NCBI GenBank assembly: GCA_947463975.1
Contig: CANHUW010000025.1
Span: 1-13,307 of the forward strand
Reading direction: 5' to 3'
Origin: Bacteroidota bacterium
GTDB lineage: Bacteria; Bacteroidota; Bacteroidia; Chitinophagales; Chitinophagaceae
Length of the DNA stretch: 13,307 nt
Shown here: piece by piece, positions 7,608 through 13,307 of the stretch
Layout: every line of letters begins with the position of its first letter
Position numbering within the stretch: the stretch's first letter is position 1
Notes under the pieces: model-generated
What the model was told of the DNA's origin: nothing
Databases searched by the model: none
What the model saw: the letters and a program-made list of their open reading frames with translations, nothing else
Translations under genes and position numbers: made by a program

Positions 7608-8261
7608 ATGAGCGAATTACAACAAGAACAACCTTCAACAGAAAACTTTTTCAAAAAGAATCAAAAATCTTTAACCTACACTTTAGTTGCTGCTATTGTT
7701 TTAATAGGAGGATTTTTTGGATATACTGAATTATATCAAAAACCTAGAGAAGCAAAAGCTGCTGATGCTATGTTTATGGCAGAAAAATATTTTGCAAACG
7801 ACTCTTCTAACTTTGTGTTAAACGGAGATGGGCAAAGCAAAGGAGTTTTATATATTATCAAAGAATTTAGTGGTACAAAAGCTGCTAACTTAGCAAAATA
7901 CTATGCCGGAATTAGTTATTTCAGAATGAATGATTTTAACAAGTCTATTGATTATTTAAAAGATTTTTCTACTGATGCTAAACAAATCCAGGCAGTAGCT
8001 TATGGTACTTTAGGAGATGCTTATTCTTCTTTAAATAAAGTTGATGAAGCGGTAAGTCATTACAAGAAAGCGGGAGAATATTTTCCTGAAGACGAAGCGA
8101 TTTCTTCTGAATATTTATTTAGAGCTGCCGCTTTTTTGGAATTGAATAACAAAACAGAAGAAGCTATTGAATTATATACTAAAATCAAAAATGATTACCC
8201 AAAGTCAGAAAAAGGCATTATGGCTGATAAGTATATCAATCGATTAAAAATTCAACCTTAA
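7608..8261 (+). CDS. Membrane-anchored tetratricopeptide-repeat protein
   Basis: A 217-residue protein with a polar N-terminus, one transmembrane helix at about residues 22-40 (LTYTLVAAIVLIGGFFGY) and a soluble helical domain. The lysines before the helix (KKNQK) predict an N-in topology with the TPR part in the periplasm. TPR-like helical pairs are visible at about residues 95-125 (AKYYAGISYFRMNDFNKSIDYL), 130-160 (AYGTLGDAYSSLNKVDEAVSHYKKAG) and 165-205 (YLFRAAAFLELNNKTEEAIELYTKI). The layout resembles the YfgM-like/TPR anchored proteins, which act as periplasmic scaffolds or chaperones, but the function here is unknown. It begins 14 bases after pdhA and ends just before a strong terminator, so it is co-transcribed with pdhA; a functional link to the dehydrogenase complex is not implied. 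Confidence 0.85.
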   Translation: MSELQQEQPSTENFFKKNQKSLTYTLVAAIVLIGGFFGYTELYQKPREAKAADAMFMAEKYFANDSSNFVLNGDGQSKGVLYIIKEFSGTKAANLAKYYAGISYFRMNDFNKSIDYLKDFSTDAKQIQAVAYGTLGDAYSSLNKVDEAVSHYKKAGEYFPEDEAISSEYLFRAAAFLELNNKTEEAIELYTKIKNDYPKSEKGIMADKYINRLKIQP

Positions 8262-8269
8262 TATTTTTT

Positions 8270-8298
8270 GAGCCTCTATTACTGAGGCTCTTTTTTTT
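8270..8298 (+). terminator. Rho-independent terminator of the pdhA-TPR unit
   Basis: GAGCCTC (8270-8276), a seven-base loop and GAGGCTC (8284-8290) make a perfect GC-rich 7-bp stem followed directly by eight T residues (8291-8298). It begins eight bases after the TPR stop codon. This is the clearest intrinsic terminator in the window. Confidence 0.95.
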
Positions 8299-8301
8299 GT
8301 T

Positions 8302-8309
8302 TATATTTG
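8302..8309 (+). promoter_or_regulatory. -7 promoter element directly at the start of the LutA-like gene
   Basis: TATATTTG, identical to the pdhA element, begins three bases after the terminator T-run and ends three bases before the ATG at 8313. If it is used, the transcript would begin at or next to the start codon. The -33 region would overlap the terminator hairpin and has no clear TTTG. Confidence 0.45.
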
Positions 8310-8312
8310 AGT

Positions 8313-9032
8313 ATGAAAGTACAATTATTCATCCCCTGTTTTATGGATCAATTATATCCACAAGTTGCTTTTAATACCATTAAAGTATTAGAAAAAGCGG
8401 GATGTGAAGTGCTCTATAACCCCAATCAAACATGTTGCGGTCAACCTGCTTTCAACGCGGGCTTTTGGGGAGAATCCAAGGATGTATGTACCAAATTTGT
8501 GCAAGATTTTGAAGGGGCAGATTATATCGTTTCTCCCAGTGCTAGCTGTACAGGATTTGTGAGAAATAATTATGGCAAGTTATTTGAAAACAATGCATTT
8601 CAAAGTCCTGCTAAAAAAGTAAAACAACGCATGTTTGAATTGTCAGAATTCTTGGTACAGATTATAGGTATTACTGATTTGGGTGCAAGTTTTCCTGCAA
8701 AAATCACTTACCACGATAGCTGTGCTGGCTTGAGAGAATGTAAAATTAAAGAAGAACCTAGGAAATTATTGAATGCTGTTGAAGGAATTGAAATTGTTGA
8801 AATGGCAGATGTAGAAACATGTTGTGGATTTGGAGGAAGCTTTGCAGTTAAGTATGATACCATTAGTACTTCTATGGCTGATCAAAAAATTGACCATGCT
8901 ATTGCCACAAACGCTGAATATATTGTAAGTACAGATACTAGTTGTTTAATGCATTTAGAAGGAAGAATCAATCACAATGGCCAATCAATTAAAGTTTTGC
9001 ATTTGGCAGATGTCTTATCTAGTGGATATTAA
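8313..9032 (+). CDS. Cysteine-rich (Fe-S) oxidoreductase subunit, LutA/YkgE family
   Basis: A 239-residue protein of two cysteine-rich CCG domains, as in LutA/YkgE, the lactate-oxidation iron-sulfur subunit, and related to the CCG domains of GlpC and heterodisulfide reductase HdrB. Domain 1 has C9 and C41-C42 (TCCGQPAFNAG); domain 2 has C137 in HDSCAGLREC and C170-C171 (TCCGFGGSFAVKY), plus cysteines in SASCTGF and TDTSCLMH. The spacing fits the CX31-38CCG pattern thought to ligate an Fe-S cluster. The start is ATG 8313, giving the family N-terminus MKVQLFIPC; the TTG two codons upstream lies within the promoter-like TATATTTG. LutB and LutC partners are absent here, so a role in lactate oxidation is only inferred from the family. 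The EVE gene follows after 14 bases. Confidence 0.88.
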   Translation: MKVQLFIPCFMDQLYPQVAFNTIKVLEKAGCEVLYNPNQTCCGQPAFNAGFWGESKDVCTKFVQDFEGADYIVSPSASCTGFVRNNYGKLFENNAFQSPAKKVKQRMFELSEFLVQIIGITDLGASFPAKITYHDSCAGLRECKIKEEPRKLLNAVEGIEIVEMADVETCCGFGGSFAVKYDTISTSMADQKIDHAIATNAEYIVSTDTSCLMHLEGRINHNGQSIKVLHLADVLSSGY

Positions 9033-9046
9033 TTAAAAAATCATTT

Positions 9047-9457
9047 ATGGCATATTGGTTAATTAAATCAGAACCATTTAAGTATTCTTGGGATCAATTT
9101 GTAAAAGACAAGAAAACATTTTGGGATGGTGTAAGAAATTATGGTGCTAGAAATAATTTACGTTCCATGAAAAAAGGAGACTTGGCTTTTTGGTATCATA
9201 GCAATGAAGGTGTAGAAATTGTTGGAATAGCTAAAGTAGTAAAAGAATCCTATCAGGATCCTACTACAGAAGAAACTGCTTGGTTAGCGGTTGATTTTGC
9301 ACCAGTAAAAAAATTGAAAAATCCAGTAAAACTTGCTGATATCAAAGCCAATACCAATCTTCAAAATATGGCATTGGTAAGATTAGGACGTCTTTCTGTC
9401 CAACCCGTTACTGATAAAGAATGGGAGGAGGTAATAAAGATGAGCGAGGGTAAATAA
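9047..9457 (+). CDS. EVE-domain protein (THYN1-like)
   Basis: A 136-residue single-domain EVE protein of the PUA-like fold. The family signature is clear: MAYWLIKSEP at the N-terminus, WDGVRNYGARNNLRSM with W26, R30, N31, R35 and N36, then KKGDLAFWYHS (42-52), and a C-terminal ALVRLGRLSVQPVTDKEW. EVE domains are known or proposed to read modified bases, 5-methylcytosine-type marks in DNA or modified RNA, through an aromatic cage; the substrate of stand-alone bacterial members is not established. It is 14 bases downstream of the LutA-like gene with no promoter between and is followed by a convergent hairpin, so the two form a bicistronic unit. There are no restriction or methyltransferase genes beside it that would support a defence role. 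Confidence 0.93.
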   Translation: MAYWLIKSEPFKYSWDQFVKDKKTFWDGVRNYGARNNLRSMKKGDLAFWYHSNEGVEIVGIAKVVKESYQDPTTEETAWLAVDFAPVKKLKNPVKLADIKANTNLQNMALVRLGRLSVQPVTDKEWEEVIKMSEGK

Positions 9458-9459
9458 TG

Positions 9460-9493
9460 CATCATTGAGTCCAATTTTAGAGACTCAATGATG
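9460..9493. terminator. Perfect 12-bp hairpin between convergent EVE and SpmA-SpmB genes
   Basis: CATCATTGAGTC (9460-9471) and GACTCAATGATG (9482-9493) are exact reverse complements with a ten-base loop, lying three bases after the EVE stop and 16 before the end of the minus-strand gene. The position suggests a bidirectional terminator; however neither side has a strong T-run, so a role as an RNA-end stabiliser or protein site is also possible. Confidence 0.6.
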
Positions 9494-9509
9494 AAACTCA
9501 AAGAAAGAC

Positions 9510-10742
9510 TTATCTAAAAAAAGTATAGCCAATAAATATAGCAATCACCACTCCAATTAAATCAGCTAATATTCCGGCCCATATAGCATACCTTACTTTT
9601 TTAATCCCTACACTTCCAAAGTACAATGCAATGATATAAAAAGTAGTATCGGCAGAACCTTGAAAGATAGAGGCCAATTTACCTACAAAAGAATCTGGGC
9701 CACTTGTTTGAAAAATATCCAACATCATTCCCCTTGCACCACTCCCACTCAATGGCTTCATAATAGCCACAGGAAGAGCAGGAATAAAATCAGCATTCAC
9801 GTTAGTTAACTGTATTAAGTAGGATAATCCATCCAAAATATAGGTCAAAGCTCCACTATCTCTAAAAACTCTTATAGCTACCAACATCGCAACTAAATAA
9901 GGTATAATTTTTAAGACAACATCAAAGCCATTCTTTGCTCCTTCTATAAAGGCATCAAAAACAGCTACTTTTTTATAGACACCTCCTAATATGATAAGAA
10001 CTATTATAAAAATAAGCAACCCATTTCCTACCACTTTTGAGATGACTTCTTTATGGGTAGGACTTAACCCATTCACCAAAAATAAAACCGCAAACATTAA
10101 TCCTACTAAACCTAAAAGCCAACTTAATAAAACTTTATCCCATTTTAATTTTTGATAGAAACCCACCATCATAATAGAAGCCAAAGTGGTCCCAATAGTC
10201 GCCAAAACACAAGGAATAAAAATACTAGCAGCATCAGTAGACCCAGCTGCCAATCTATATGATATTATAGTTAGTGGAATAATAGTCAATCCAGAAGTAT
10301 GTAACACCAAAAACATAATTTGGGCATTGGTGGCTTTGTCTTTTTTTGGATTTAAACTTTGTAAACTTTCCATTGCTTTTAATCCAAAAGGGGTTGCTGC
10401 ATTGTCTAATCCTAACATATTGGCAGAAAAATTCATCACCATTTGACCCATTGCTGGATGATTGGCTGGAACTTCAGGAAACAATCTGCTCAAAAATGGG
10501 TTCATCCATTTAGCTAATTTTTGGATAGCTCCAGCCTTTTCTGCAATATTCATCAGACCCAAAAAGAAAACCATGGTTCCAGCTAAAGGCAAAGCGACAT
10601 CCATTACAGATACTTTAGCAGCATCAAATATTCCATCAGCTAATAGCTTAAAAATGGCTGTATCCCCCAAGAAAATCAATTTAAATAAGGCAATTACAAA
10701 TGCTACAACAAAAAAGGCCACCCAAATGATATTTAAAGCCAT
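9510..10742 (-). CDS. SpmA-SpmB fusion membrane protein (two nucleoside-recognition/Gate domains)
   Basis: A 410-residue polytopic inner-membrane protein. The first half (to about residue 200) matches spore maturation protein A: LFPEVPANHPAMGQMVMN, then ANMLGLDNAATPFGLKAME near 102-120 and LNPKKDKATNAQ. The second half matches spore maturation protein B: IEGAKNGFDVVLKIIPYLVAMLVAI, then AIMKPLSGSGARGMM near 320-340, GPDSFVGKLASIFQGSADTTFYI and YFGSVGIKKVRYA. In Bacillus these are separate genes needed for spore core dehydration; the Gate domain also occurs in nucleoside transporters. Here they are one polypeptide in a lineage not expected to sporulate, so an ion, small-molecule or peptidoglycan-precursor transport role is inference. 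About nine to ten hydrophobic helices are visible. It diverges from ychF, with ATG at 10742. Confidence 0.9.
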   Translation of the reverse strand: MALNIIWVAFFVVAFVIALFKLIFLGDTAIFKLLADGIFDAAKVSVMDVALPLAGTMVFFLGLMNIAEKAGAIQKLAKWMNPFLSRLFPEVPANHPAMGQMVMNFSANMLGLDNAATPFGLKAMESLQSLNPKKDKATNAQIMFLVLHTSGLTIIPLTIISYRLAAGSTDAASIFIPCVLATIGTTLASIMMVGFYQKLKWDKVLLSWLLGLVGLMFAVLFLVNGLSPTHKEVISKVVGNGLLIFIIVLIILGGVYKKVAVFDAFIEGAKNGFDVVLKIIPYLVAMLVAIRVFRDSGALTYILDGLSYLIQLTNVNADFIPALPVAIMKPLSGSGARGMMLDIFQTSGPDSFVGKLASIFQGSADTTFYIIALYFGSVGIKKVRYAIWAGILADLIGVVIAIFIGYTFFR

Positions 10743-10763
10743 ATATTAAAATTGTTTATGGTA

Positions 10764-10771
10764 CTAATATA
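10764..10771 (-). promoter_or_regulatory. Possible -7 element for the SpmA-SpmB gene
   Basis: On the minus strand TATATTAG lies 21 bases before the ATG and differs from TAnnTTTG at one position. It is placed appropriately but the match is imperfect and no -33 element is clear. Confidence 0.3.
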
Positions 10772-10793
10772 GCCCATTTTGCAATTAGAATTG

Positions 10794-10801
10794 TATTTTT
10801 G
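10794..10801 (+). promoter_or_regulatory. -7 promoter element for ychF
   Basis: TATTTTTG matches TAnnTTTG exactly and lies 22 bases before the ATG at 10824, predicting a leader near 18 bases. A TTTG at 10778-10781 is too close to be the usual -33 element. Confidence 0.6.
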
Positions 10802-10823
10802 CGGTCTTAAAATCAATTCAATT

Positions 10824-11921
10824 ATGGCTTTACAAGCAGGTATCGTGGGATTACCAAATGTGGGAAAATCAACCTTATTTAACGCAGTAAGTAATAGTGC
10901 AAAAGCACAAGCTAGCAATTATCGTTTTTGTACCATTGAGCCTAATGTTGGTTTAGTAGATGTACCGGATAATAGACTAAATCAATTAGCTGAATTAATA
11001 ATTCCTCAAAAAATAGTTCCAACACAGTTAGAAATTGTGGACATTGCAGGCTTGGTAAAAGGTGCAAGTAAAGGGGAAGGTTTAGGAAACAAGTTCTTAG
11101 CGAATATCAGAGAAGTAAGTGCCATTATTCATGTAATTAGATGTTTTGAAGATGAAAATGTATTAAGAGAAGAAGGTGCTATCAATCCAATTAGCGATAA
11201 AGAAATCATAGAAACAGAACTTCAATTAAAAGACTTGGATAGTGTAGAAAAGAAAATGCAGCGTACTGAAAAGATGGCCAAAACAGATCCAAAAGCAAAA
11301 GCAGAATTGGAAGTTTTACAAAAATGCAAATTGCATTTAGAGCAAGGTAAAAGCATCCGTTCTTTGGGTTTAAGTAAAGAAGATAGAATGGCTATTGCTG
11401 ATATCTTTTTATTAACTGAAAAACCAGTAATGTATGTGGCTAATGTCGATGAAAAATCTATGCATACTGGGAACGCCTTTTCAGAAAAATTAGTTGCAAT
11501 GGCAAAAGAAGAAGGCGCTGAAGTGATTGTAATGTGTAATAATATAGAAGCACAAATTTCAGAATTAGAAGATGCAGATGACAAGGCCTTGTTTATGGAA
11601 GAATATCAAATGAAAGAGCCGGCCTTAAATAGATTAATTCAATCTGCTTATAAATTATTGAATCTAGAAACCTATTTTACAGCAGGTGTTCAAGAAGTTA
11701 GAGCATGGACCATTGGAAATGGCTGGAAAGCTCCTCAGGCAGCTAGTGTTATTCATACAGATTTTGAAAAAGGGTTTATTAAAGCTGAAGTCATTGCATT
11801 TGACGATTTTATTAAATTCAAAAGTGAAGCAGCCTGTAGAGATAATGGTAAATTAAGAATTGAAGGAAAAGAATATATTGTGAAAGACGGTGATGTTATG
11901 CATTTTAGATTTAATGTTTAA
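10824..11921 (+). CDS. ychF: Redox-regulated ATPase YchF (OLA1 family)
   Basis: Universally conserved Obg-related P-loop NTPase that prefers ATP, binds ribosomes and is linked to translation and stress responses. The start is ATG 10824, giving 365 residues, the usual length, with the family N-terminus MALQAGIVGLPNVGKS; the in-frame TTG at 10779 precedes the promoter element and is rejected. G1 is GLPNVGKS (9-16), G3 lies in VDIAGLVKGASKGEGLGN, and the altered G4 is NVDE at 207-210, the NxxE form that underlies ATP preference. A coiled-coil-rich insertion (about 130-190) and the C-terminal TGS domain (SVIHTDFEKGFIKAEVIAF ... GDVMHFRFNV) are complete. The glutaminyl cyclase gene starts nine bases downstream, indicating co-transcription. 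Confidence 0.99.
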   Translation: MALQAGIVGLPNVGKSTLFNAVSNSAKAQASNYRFCTIEPNVGLVDVPDNRLNQLAELIIPQKIVPTQLEIVDIAGLVKGASKGEGLGNKFLANIREVSAIIHVIRCFEDENVLREEGAINPISDKEIIETELQLKDLDSVEKKMQRTEKMAKTDPKAKAELEVLQKCKLHLEQGKSIRSLGLSKEDRMAIADIFLLTEKPVMYVANVDEKSMHTGNAFSEKLVAMAKEEGAEVIVMCNNIEAQISELEDADDKALFMEEYQMKEPALNRLIQSAYKLLNLETYFTAGVQEVRAWTIGNGWKAPQAASVIHTDFEKGFIKAEVIAFDDFIKFKSEAACRDNGKLRIEGKEYIVKDGDVMHFRFNV

Positions 11922-11930
11922 TTCATTATA

Positions 11931-12737
11931 ATGAGAACACTAAGTATTTTGATATTTTCAATATGGTTATTAGCATGCAATACGGCAAATAACACAACTG
12001 AAAGCACTAATGTGAATGCTATTGATGCTCCAAAAGTTTTACAATATGAAATAGTCAAAATTCATCCTCACGATACCAGCTCTTATACTCAAGGATTAGT
12101 ATTTAATGGTGAAAATTTAATTGAAGGAACAGGTAATTATGGCGAAAGTATACTCCATGTATTAGATCCCAATATGAAACCTGTAGGTGCCAAAATAAAA
12201 CTACCAATATCTGATTTTGGAGAAGGTACTACCCTTTTTAATGATAAGATTTATCAACTTACTTGGAAGGAAAAAAAAGTAATGGTATACGATGCTAAAA
12301 CCTTAGTTAAAATTAAAGAGTTGTATTGGCCTTATGAAGGATGGGGATTGACACATAATGATTCATCTTTAATTGTTTCCACAGGAGGAAGTAATTTATA
12401 TTTTGTTCATCCTGATAATTTCACCATTCAAAGAACTATTGGGGTGTATAATAAATTTGGATATGTAAGTGATATTAATGAATTAGAAATTATTAATGGT
12501 AAAATTGCTGCAAATATCTATTTGACAAACGATATCGTCTTTATTGATCCTAATTCAGGTCAAATAAAAGAAACCATCAATTTTGATCAATTGTTATCGC
12601 AGGCAAATGTGAATTATAACCCTACCAGTATTGATCCAGGTTATGTATTAAATGGAATAGCATACCATCCCACAAAGAAAACCATTTTTATTACAGGTAA
12701 GTGTTGGCCAATTATGGCAGAGATAGTGATAAAGTAA
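11931..12737 (+). CDS. Glutaminyl-peptide cyclotransferase (type I, beta-propeller), lipoprotein
   Basis: Converts N-terminal glutamine of exported proteins to pyroglutamate. The N-terminus is a lipoprotein signal: a short basic start, a hydrophobic stretch and lipobox LLAC with C16, followed by an Asn/Thr-rich linker to about residue 33, so the enzyme is anchored in the envelope and acts outside the cytoplasm. The rest is the five-bladed propeller of plant/bacterial-type QC: YTQGLVF (52-58), IEGTGNYG with E65 at the position of the catalytic Glu of the Xanthomonas enzyme, FGEGTT, EGWGLTHN, DINELE, VLNGIAYHP and the terminal FITGKCWP. It is unrelated to the zinc-dependent animal-type QC known from some oral Bacteroidota. 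It sits nine bases after ychF, and its stop abuts that of the convergent methyltransferase. Confidence 0.92.
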   Translation: MRTLSILIFSIWLLACNTANNTTESTNVNAIDAPKVLQYEIVKIHPHDTSSYTQGLVFNGENLIEGTGNYGESILHVLDPNMKPVGAKIKLPISDFGEGTTLFNDKIYQLTWKEKKVMVYDAKTLVKIKELYWPYEGWGLTHNDSSLIVSTGGSNLYFVHPDNFTIQRTIGVYNKFGYVSDINELEIINGKIAANIYLTNDIVFIDPNSGQIKETINFDQLLSQANVNYNPTSIDPGYVLNGIAYHPTKKTIFITGKCWPIMAEIVIK

Positions 12738-13307
12738 TTAAAGCCCCTTTTTCTTTATTTCGTATATAATTGAACTTGCTTTTTGAGAATTCTTGACAGC
12801 TTTTATATTAGATATTGAAGCAATGATTAAAGCTCTAAAGATTCCAATAAATCCAGATTTTTTATATTTTTCACTTAATAAGCTCACATAATAGCTATCA
12901 AACCACATTGGTTTTGTTTGAACCAACTGCATATCAAATTGTTTTAATAAAAATTGTAACGATGCAGGAGAAAAATGGTATAAATGTCTTGGTACATCAT
13001 AAGCAGCCCAGTGTTTTTTATAATACTGAGCATCATAACTTGTATAATTGGGAACAGCAATGATGAGTCTCCCATTGGTTTTGAGAATTGATTTAAACGC
13101 TTTTAAATACCCTTTTAAATCATGTACATGTTCCAATACATGCCATAAACAAATTACATCCTGAGAATTATCTGCTAATTGATATAAGGTATCAGGAGTT
13201 TGTAAAAACAAATTATAATTTTCTAAAGCTTTTTGTCTACTTGAAGCATCTGGCTCTAAAGCAGTAACTTCCCAATTTTTTTCTTTCATACAATGAGCAA
13301 AAGCACC
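12738..13307 (-). CDS. Class I SAM-dependent methyltransferase, 5'-truncated by window edge
   Basis: C-terminal 189 codons of a Rossmann-fold methyltransferase (Methyltransf_23/UbiG-like group). The frame stays open to base 13307 and the residues entering the window, GAFAHC, match the end of the glycine-rich SAM motif I (typically DIGCGTGxF), so the start lies beyond the edge and the ATG at 13289 is internal. ALEPD is the acidic end of strand 2; ADNSQDVICLWHVLEHV is the motif after strand 4; GGRLI-like NGRLIIAVPNY follows. The YDVPRHLYHFSP segment recurs in methyltransferases of surface-polysaccharide clusters, but the substrate is unknown. The stop codon TAA directly abuts the TAA of the convergent cyclase gene, leaving no intergenic bases. 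Confidence 0.9.
   Translation of the reverse strand, partial: GAFAHCMKEKNWEVTALEPDASSRQKALENYNLFLQTPDTLYQLADNSQDVICLWHVLEHVHDLKGYLKAFKSILKTNGRLIIAVPNYTSYDAQYYKKHWAAYDVPRHLYHFSPASLQFLLKQFDMQLVQTKPMWFDSYYVSLLSEKYKKSGFIGIFRALIIASISNIKAVKNSQKASSIIYEIKKKGL

Noticed and set aside
9047..9457. EVE protein as part of a defence island
   Set aside because: No restriction, methyltransferase, nuclease or mobile-element gene is nearby; the neighbours are metabolic and the base composition looks uniform.
10186..10749. Two plus-strand open frames (10186-10446 and 10462-10749) opposite the SpmA-SpmB gene
   Set aside because: They are antisense shadows of a strongly conserved membrane protein, with no recognisable domain of their own.
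10779..10823. Extended ychF start at TTG 10779
   Set aside because: The extension runs through the promoter element at 10794-10801; ATG 10824 matches the universal YchF N-terminus.
11222..11584. Minus-strand open frame within ychF
   Set aside because: It is antisense to a conserved coiled-coil region of ychF and has no family features.
1..13307. CRISPR arrays, tRNA or rRNA genes, insertion sequences, prophage genes
   Set aside because: None seen on either strand; coding density is high and all gaps between genes are shorter than 100 bases.

Overview
This 13.3 kb stretch is AT-rich and looks like core chromosome of a Bacteroidota bacterium, most likely a Chitinophagaceae-like lineage. The phylum call rests on the protein families (a GlmU-like protein, a fused SpmA-SpmB protein, a heptose-pathway pair, a YkgE/LutA-type protein), on repeated TAnnTTTG promoter elements close to start codons, and on the lack of clear Shine-Dalgarno sequences. 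The genus is inference. I identify fourteen protein genes, two of them cut by the window edges. I saw no tRNA, rRNA, CRISPR array, insertion sequence, prophage or attachment site, and every gap between genes is under 100 bases.

Left part (1-4809): the 3' part of gmhA overlaps a gmhB-like HAD phosphatase by one base (ADP-heptose / surface glycan synthesis, + strand). These converge on a minus-strand block of a GlmU-like left-handed beta-helix protein, tpiA (glycolysis) and lepA (translation factor EF4). tpiA-lepA probably share a transcript starting at a consensus promoter at 3607-3614.

Middle (4903-9457, + strand): 1-pyrroline-5-carboxylate dehydrogenase (proline to glutamate), then pdhA (pyruvate dehydrogenase E1 alpha, GTG start) with a membrane-anchored TPR protein 14 bases behind it. 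A textbook intrinsic terminator at 8270-8298 closes that unit. Immediately after it a promoter-like element drives a LutA/YkgE-type cysteine-rich redox protein and an EVE-domain protein. A perfect 12-bp hairpin marks the convergent boundary.

Right part (9510-13307): a minus-strand SpmA-SpmB fusion membrane protein diverges from ychF (ATP-binding translation-associated P-loop ATPase), which is followed after 9 bases by a lipoprotein type-I glutaminyl cyclase. The cyclase and a minus-strand SAM methyltransferase, cut by the right edge, have directly abutting stop codons.

The region is mostly housekeeping metabolism and translation. I found no convincing undescribed multi-gene system. The best leads are: an atypical GmhB-like active site, an orphan LutA-EVE pair, the SpmA-SpmB fusion in a presumably non-sporulating lineage, a probable leaderless mRNA packed against a terminator, and inverted repeats at two promoters.
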